Assembly (NCBI GenBank): GCA_963698495.1
Contig: CAVORB010000005.1
Coordinates: 1 to 64,000 of the forward strand
From: CAVORB01 sp963698495
GTDB lineage: Bacteria > Pseudomonadota > Gammaproteobacteria > Chromatiales > Chromatiaceae
Length of the DNA stretch: 64,000 bases
Direction: 5' to 3'
Shown: piece after piece, positions 60,572-64,000 of the stretch
Position numbering within the stretch: position 1 is the first letter of the stretch
Layout: every line of letters begins with the position of its first letter
The notes under the pieces: model-generated
What the model saw: only the letters and a program-made list of their open reading frames with translations
Told to the model about the DNA's origin: nothing
The model's database searches: none
Position numbers and translations under genes: made by a program

Positions 60572-63154
60572 GTGGGCGATCCGCAGGTCCTGTCAGATGC
60601 CGAAGTCGCGCCCGCAGACACGCGGGCTTCGAGCCGCTGCTTCCACTGCGGACTGCCGTTAGCCGCGTCCTCACTAGTCGGCGCCGCCATCGAGGGTCGG
60701 CATCGGGATTTCTGCTGCACCGGCTGCAAATCGGTATGCGAGGCCATTTTCGCCGCGGGCCTCGAAGGCTTCTACAAGCGGACGCCCGAGGGCGAGATCC
60801 TCGGTCCGCCTCCGGAGCCCCCGAAAGACCTTGCCCTCTATGACATCGACGAGGTCCAGGAGGAGTTCGTCGACGCCCTCGGTGAGACCCGCGAGATCAA
60901 CCTGCTGGTGGAGGGCATTCACTGCGCCGCCTGCGTCTGGCTGATCGAGAACAGCCTGCAGGCGATGCCCGGGGTGGAAGACGCGCGGGTGAACCTCACC
61001 GGCCGCCGCCTCAAGCTCAAGTGGGATAGCGGACGCCTCAAGCTGTCCCAGGCCCTGCAGCGTCTGGGCGACATCGGCTACGCTGCCGTGCCCTTCGACC
61101 CGGATGCAGCGGAAGGCTCTCTACAGCGCGAGAACCGTCGGCTGCTTTATCGCATGGCATTCGCCGGGTTTGCCATGATGAACTTGCTCTGGATCTCGAT
61201 TGCCCTCTACAGCGGCGCGGACCAGGGTGAGTTTCGAGGCATGTTCCACTGGATCGGGTTCGCCATCGCCACGCCGACGCTGCTGTATTCCGGCTACCCC
61301 TTCTACCGGGGTGCCTGGTCGGGTCTGCGCAGCCTGCATCTGGGGATGGACCTGCCGATCGCCATCGGCGCATCCATCACCTACCTCTACTCGCTCTACG
61401 TCACGGTCACCGGCAGCGGTGAGGTGTACTGGGACACGGTGGTCAATTTCCTGTTCGTGATTCTCGTCGGGCGCTTCCTGGAGGCGGCCTCGAAACGGCA
61501 GGCGGTGGCCTCGACTCAGCGATTGCTCGACCTGCAGCCCAAGGTGGCAACCGTGATGCGCGCCGGAGAAGAGGCGATCGTACCCATCCGCGCGGTCAAG
61601 CCGGGGGAAACCGTCCTGGTGCGCCCGGGCGAGAAGGTCCCGGTGGACGGCAAGATCCTGGATGGCGAGAGCACTATCGACGAATCCATGCTCACCGGGG
61701 AGTCGGATCCGGTGCGTAAGCGTGGAGGAGACCCCGTGTCCGCCGGCACGCTCAACGGCCCGGGCGCCCTGCGCGTGCAGGTGGTCGGGCTGCTGAAGGA
61801 CACCGCCCTCGGACGCATCATCAAGCTGGTAGAGGACGCCCAGTCCAGTAAGGCGCCCATTCAGTGCCTCGCCGATCGGGTGGTGCCCTGGTTCGTGGCG
61901 GTGACGCTGGCGTTGGCGACACTGACCTTCCTGTGGTGGGTACGAAGCGACTTCGAGACGGCGCTCATGGCCGCCACCGCAGTCCTCATCATCACCTGTC
62001 CCTGTGCCTTCGGTCTGGCCACCCCCATGGCCATCGCCGTCGCCTCCGGTCTCGGCGCCAGGCATGGGATCCTGGTCAAGAACGGCGCGGTGTTGGAGCG
62101 CCTGTCCACCATCGATCATATCGTGTTCGACAAGACCGGGACCCTGACCGAAGGCCGCCCCGCGGTAACGCGCGTTTTCCCATCTGGGCGAGCCAATGAG
62201 ACCGACGGCCAGGAGCCGATCGTCGACTCCGAAGATCCCCCCAGGTTGGCGCGAGAAGATCTCGGTGATCGGGAGCGGGCGCAACTCGCCATGGTCGGCG
62301 CCCTGGAGCGGTTCTCCGAGCATCCGGTGGCCTCGGCGGTGTTGGATCTCTGCCGCGCGCTCAAGCTGGCCGCGGGGGAGCGTCGGGTGGAGGAGGTCAA
62401 GGTCCGGCCCGGTCTCGGTATTGCCGGCCGGGTCGACGGCGAGTCCGTGGTGGCTGGTACCGCGGAGTGGCTGCGGCAGAACGCAATCCCCCATGACCCC
62501 GTCCTGGCGCGGCGCGCGCGGGAGATCGAGCGCGGCGGGGGGAGCGCGCTTCATTTGGCGATCGGCGGCATGGAGGTGCTGCTGCTCGGCATCGAAGACC
62601 GCCTGCGGGATGACGCCAGAGGGGTGGTCGAGTCCCTGCAGGCGGAGGGAATTCGCGTCACCATGCTCACCGGTGATCGTCGCGGGGCCGCCGAGCGCAT
62701 CGCGGAGCTGCTGGGTGGAGTGGAGGTGATCGCAGAGGTGCTGCCCGAGGACAAGGATCGCGTGGTCGCCGGATTACAGCGCGACGGGGGGCGGGTGGCC
62801 ATGGTGGGGGACGGGGTGAATGACGCGCCCGCCCTGGTGAGGGCGGACGTGGGAATCGCCATGGGCAGCGGGACCGACGTCTCCATCGCCAGCGCGGACA
62901 TCGTGCTCATGCGCGGGGAGCTCGAAGACGTCCGGCAGGCCGCGGCTCTGTCGCGCCGCACGCTCAGCACCATACGCCAGAATATCGGCATCTCCATTAC
63001 CTATAATCTGATCATGGTGCCGCTTGCGATGGCGGCCCTGGTCACGCCGTTGGTCGCGGCGGTGTCCATGCCCTTGAGCTCGCTCGCCGTCATCGGTAAC
63101 TCCGCCCGTATCCGCGGCCTGTTCCGCGGCGGCCGATCCGGCCGAACAGCCTAA
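60572..63154 (+). CDS. ccoI: Copper-translocating P1B-type ATPase CcoI
   Basis: 860 residues from a GTG. N-terminal metal-binding YHS-like part (CFHCGLPLAASS; FCCTGCKSVCEAIFAAGLEG), an HMA domain (VEGIHCAACVWLIENSLQAM), eight membrane helices with the CPC ion site (IITCPCAFGLATPMAIAVAS), the phosphorylation site VFDKTGTLTEGRP, SEHPVA and GDGVNDAPALVRADVGIAMG. Pumps copper to the periplasm for cbb3 assembly. Confidence 0.96.
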   Translation: MGDPQVLSDAEVAPADTRASSRCFHCGLPLAASSLVGAAIEGRHRDFCCTGCKSVCEAIFAAGLEGFYKRTPEGEILGPPPEPPKDLALYDIDEVQEEFVDALGETREINLLVEGIHCAACVWLIENSLQAMPGVEDARVNLTGRRLKLKWDSGRLKLSQALQRLGDIGYAAVPFDPDAAEGSLQRENRRLLYRMAFAGFAMMNLLWISIALYSGADQGEFRGMFHWIGFAIATPTLLYSGYPFYRGAWSGLRSLHLGMDLPIAIGASITYLYSLYVTVTGSGEVYWDTVVNFLFVILVGRFLEAASKRQAVASTQRLLDLQPKVATVMRAGEEAIVPIRAVKPGETVLVRPGEKVPVDGKILDGESTIDESMLTGESDPVRKRGGDPVSAGTLNGPGALRVQVVGLLKDTALGRIIKLVEDAQSSKAPIQCLADRVVPWFVAVTLALATLTFLWWVRSDFETALMAATAVLIITCPCAFGLATPMAIAVASGLGARHGILVKNGAVLERLSTIDHIVFDKTGTLTEGRPAVTRVFPSGRANETDGQEPIVDSEDPPRLAREDLGDRERAQLAMVGALERFSEHPVASAVLDLCRALKLAAGERRVEEVKVRPGLGIAGRVDGESVVAGTAEWLRQNAIPHDPVLARRAREIERGGGSALHLAIGGMEVLLLGIEDRLRDDARGVVESLQAEGIRVTMLTGDRRGAAERIAELLGGVEVIAEVLPEDKDRVVAGLQRDGGRVAMVGDGVNDAPALVRADVGIAMGSGTDVSIASADIVLMRGELEDVRQAAALSRRTLSTIRQNIGISITYNLIMVPLAMAALVTPLVAAVSMPLSSLAVIGNSARIRGLFRGGRSGRTA

Positions 63155-63163
63155 CGAGAACCC

Positions 63164-63403
63164 ATGGAAGTCATCTACGGCCTCATTCCCGGCATGCTCG
63201 TCCTCGGACTGGTCGCCGTCGGCGTGCTGTTCTGGGCCGCCCGCAGCGGTCAGTACGATGACCTGGAGGGGGACGCGCACCGCATCCTGATGGACGAGGA
63301 CGCGATGGATCGGCGGCGGTTCCCTGACGCGGACGAGGAGCATCCCGAGCCGCGGGATCTCTCGTCTTCCGGGAAAAAAAGGGATTCGCGAGATAACGCC
63401 TGA
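63164..63403 (+). CDS. ccoS: cbb3-type oxidase assembly protein CcoS
   Basis: 79 residues: one helix (LIPGMLVLGLVAVGVLFWAA) then SGQYDDLEGDAHRILMDEDA, the family's S-G-Q-Y-D-D-L-E-G motif. Needed for cofactor insertion into cbb3 oxidase. Ends the ccoGHIS unit; the tail is longer and more charged than in most homologues. Confidence 0.93.
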   Translation: MEVIYGLIPGMLVLGLVAVGVLFWAARSGQYDDLEGDAHRILMDEDAMDRRRFPDADEEHPEPRDLSSSGKKRDSRDNA

Positions 63404-63421
63404 GCCGATTCGACGCCGGCT

Positions 63422-64000
63422 TCAGCGCCCTTCGCGGCCGGTCTCCCGGTTCGCCGCTCGTTGCGGATCGAGGATCTTAGCGGCCGCCTGGCGCAGCAGC
63501 GAGACCACACCTGCCCGGCCAGTCGCCCCCGTCATCTTGGCGACCTCCCCCCAGGGGCGGTGTTGGAGCGTCATCGCGATCAGGGCGTCGCGCTCGCTGA
63601 CCGTCAGTAGATCATCCGCGACCAGGATGCCCGGGCGCGCGCGGATCAGTTGAGCCAGGGGTGGGAGGGCTGCCTCGAACGGGCGCTGGGCGAAGGCGAA
63701 GGCAGAGGTCTCCTCGAGCACATGGGGCGCGAGTTCCCGGTGCGGGGCGACGCCGTGTGCGAGCAGACTGGCGGTGACGCTTGTATCGAGGTCGCGCAAG
63801 GGGCCGGCTAGCAGGATCGGCAGGCGCTCACCCAGCCGTATTCGCGCAGTCTCAAGCAGATTTTCTCCCCCGCGGCTCACGGGCAGAAGGACCACCACCG
63901 CATGCGCACCACTGGCGGCGTTGCGGGATGTGCCGATGTGAGCAGGACGAAAGCCGCAGCCGAGCCAGAAGTCCAGCACATCGTCGCTCGCGCCGAAGCT
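63422..64000 (-). CDS. tmcA: tRNA(Met) cytidine acetyltransferase TmcA, C-terminal part
   Basis: The gene enters from beyond the right edge. The visible end begins SFGASDDVLDFWLGCGFRPA, then HIGTSRNAASGAHAVVVLLP, the end of the GNAT acetyltransferase domain as in E. coli TmcA (F-W-x-x-C-G-F, then R-x-A-S-S-G). A C-terminal tRNA-binding region of about 130 residues follows (MTLQHRPWGEVAKM). It acetylates the wobble C of elongator tRNA-Met. Confidence 0.85.
   Translation of the reverse strand, partial: SFGASDDVLDFWLGCGFRPAHIGTSRNAASGAHAVVVLLPVSRGGENLLETARIRLGERLPILLAGPLRDLDTSVTASLLAHGVAPHRELAPHVLEETSAFAFAQRPFEAALPPLAQLIRARPGILVADDLLTVSERDALIAMTLQHRPWGEVAKMTGATGRAGVVSLLRQAAAKILDPQRAANRETGREGR

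Overview
The window is GC-rich, gene-dense DNA from a gammaproteobacterium. It most resembles sulfur-oxidising Chromatiales (Ectothiorhodospiraceae/Chromatiaceae relatives). The pointers are a glycine/tyrosine-rich sulfur globule protein, a complete cbb3 oxidase locus, an Mrp-type Na+/H+ antiporter operon with remnants of NhaD, TmcA, and the conserved gammaproteobacterial run pyrG-kdsA-eno-ftsB-ispD-ispF-truD-surE-pcm-nlpD-rpoS. The genus cannot be fixed from sequence reading alone.

Layout. (1) 1 to about 8,996: right end of an integrative element whose tyrosine integrase abuts the 3' end of a tRNA-Val(CAC) gene, the probable attachment site. It carries an SXT-like DNA recombination module on the minus strand (ssb, Sak4-like ATPase, YqaJ exonuclease, MoxR/CobS-like ATPase, WGR protein, DUF3150 protein), an AcaB/PFL_4669-type gene and an excisionase-like gene. 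Most of these genes carry single-base frameshifts. At least four, probably six, are preceded by a repeated leader whose last hairpin holds the Shine-Dalgarno sequence. (2) 9.3-17.1 kb: DUF2189 membrane protein, norEF, an EpsL-like beta-barrel and a ferric iron ABC transporter (fbpABC) with a Fur-box candidate. (3) 17.3-21.4 kb: sufBCD-sufT without a cysteine desulfurase. (4) 21.5-29.7 kb: fadL, then a four-gene cell-density signalling locus resembling phcBSRQ of Ralstonia. (5) 29.7-32.9 kb: DUF2237 protein, L,D-transpeptidase, methyltransferase, rnhA, dnaQ. (6) 32.9-41.2 kb: an eight-gene Mrp-type operon (plus one small membrane protein) lying between what look like the C-terminal and N-terminal remnants of one nhaD gene. 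(7) 41.3-42.7 kb: fnr and a sulfur globule protein gene. (8) 43-54.4 kb: the housekeeping run listed above. (9) 54.7-63.4 kb: ccoNOQP, a 46-residue membrane protein gene, ccoGHIS; then the 3' part of tmcA.

How the parts fit. FNR-type sites lie in front of fnr itself and of ccoN, which fits microaerobic control of the cbb3 oxidase. The Mrp genes and the NhaD remnants both concern sodium/proton exchange, suggesting one antiporter system replaced another. The phc-like locus couples a putative signal-making methyltransferase to three kinase/receiver proteins, none with a DNA-binding domain, so its output must lie elsewhere. FadL, divergent from it, is a possible hydrophobic-signal channel (inference only).

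Most likely to be new: the repeated structured leaders of the element, the phc-like locus with its unusual kinase chain, and the Mrp operon sitting inside a dismantled nhaD.
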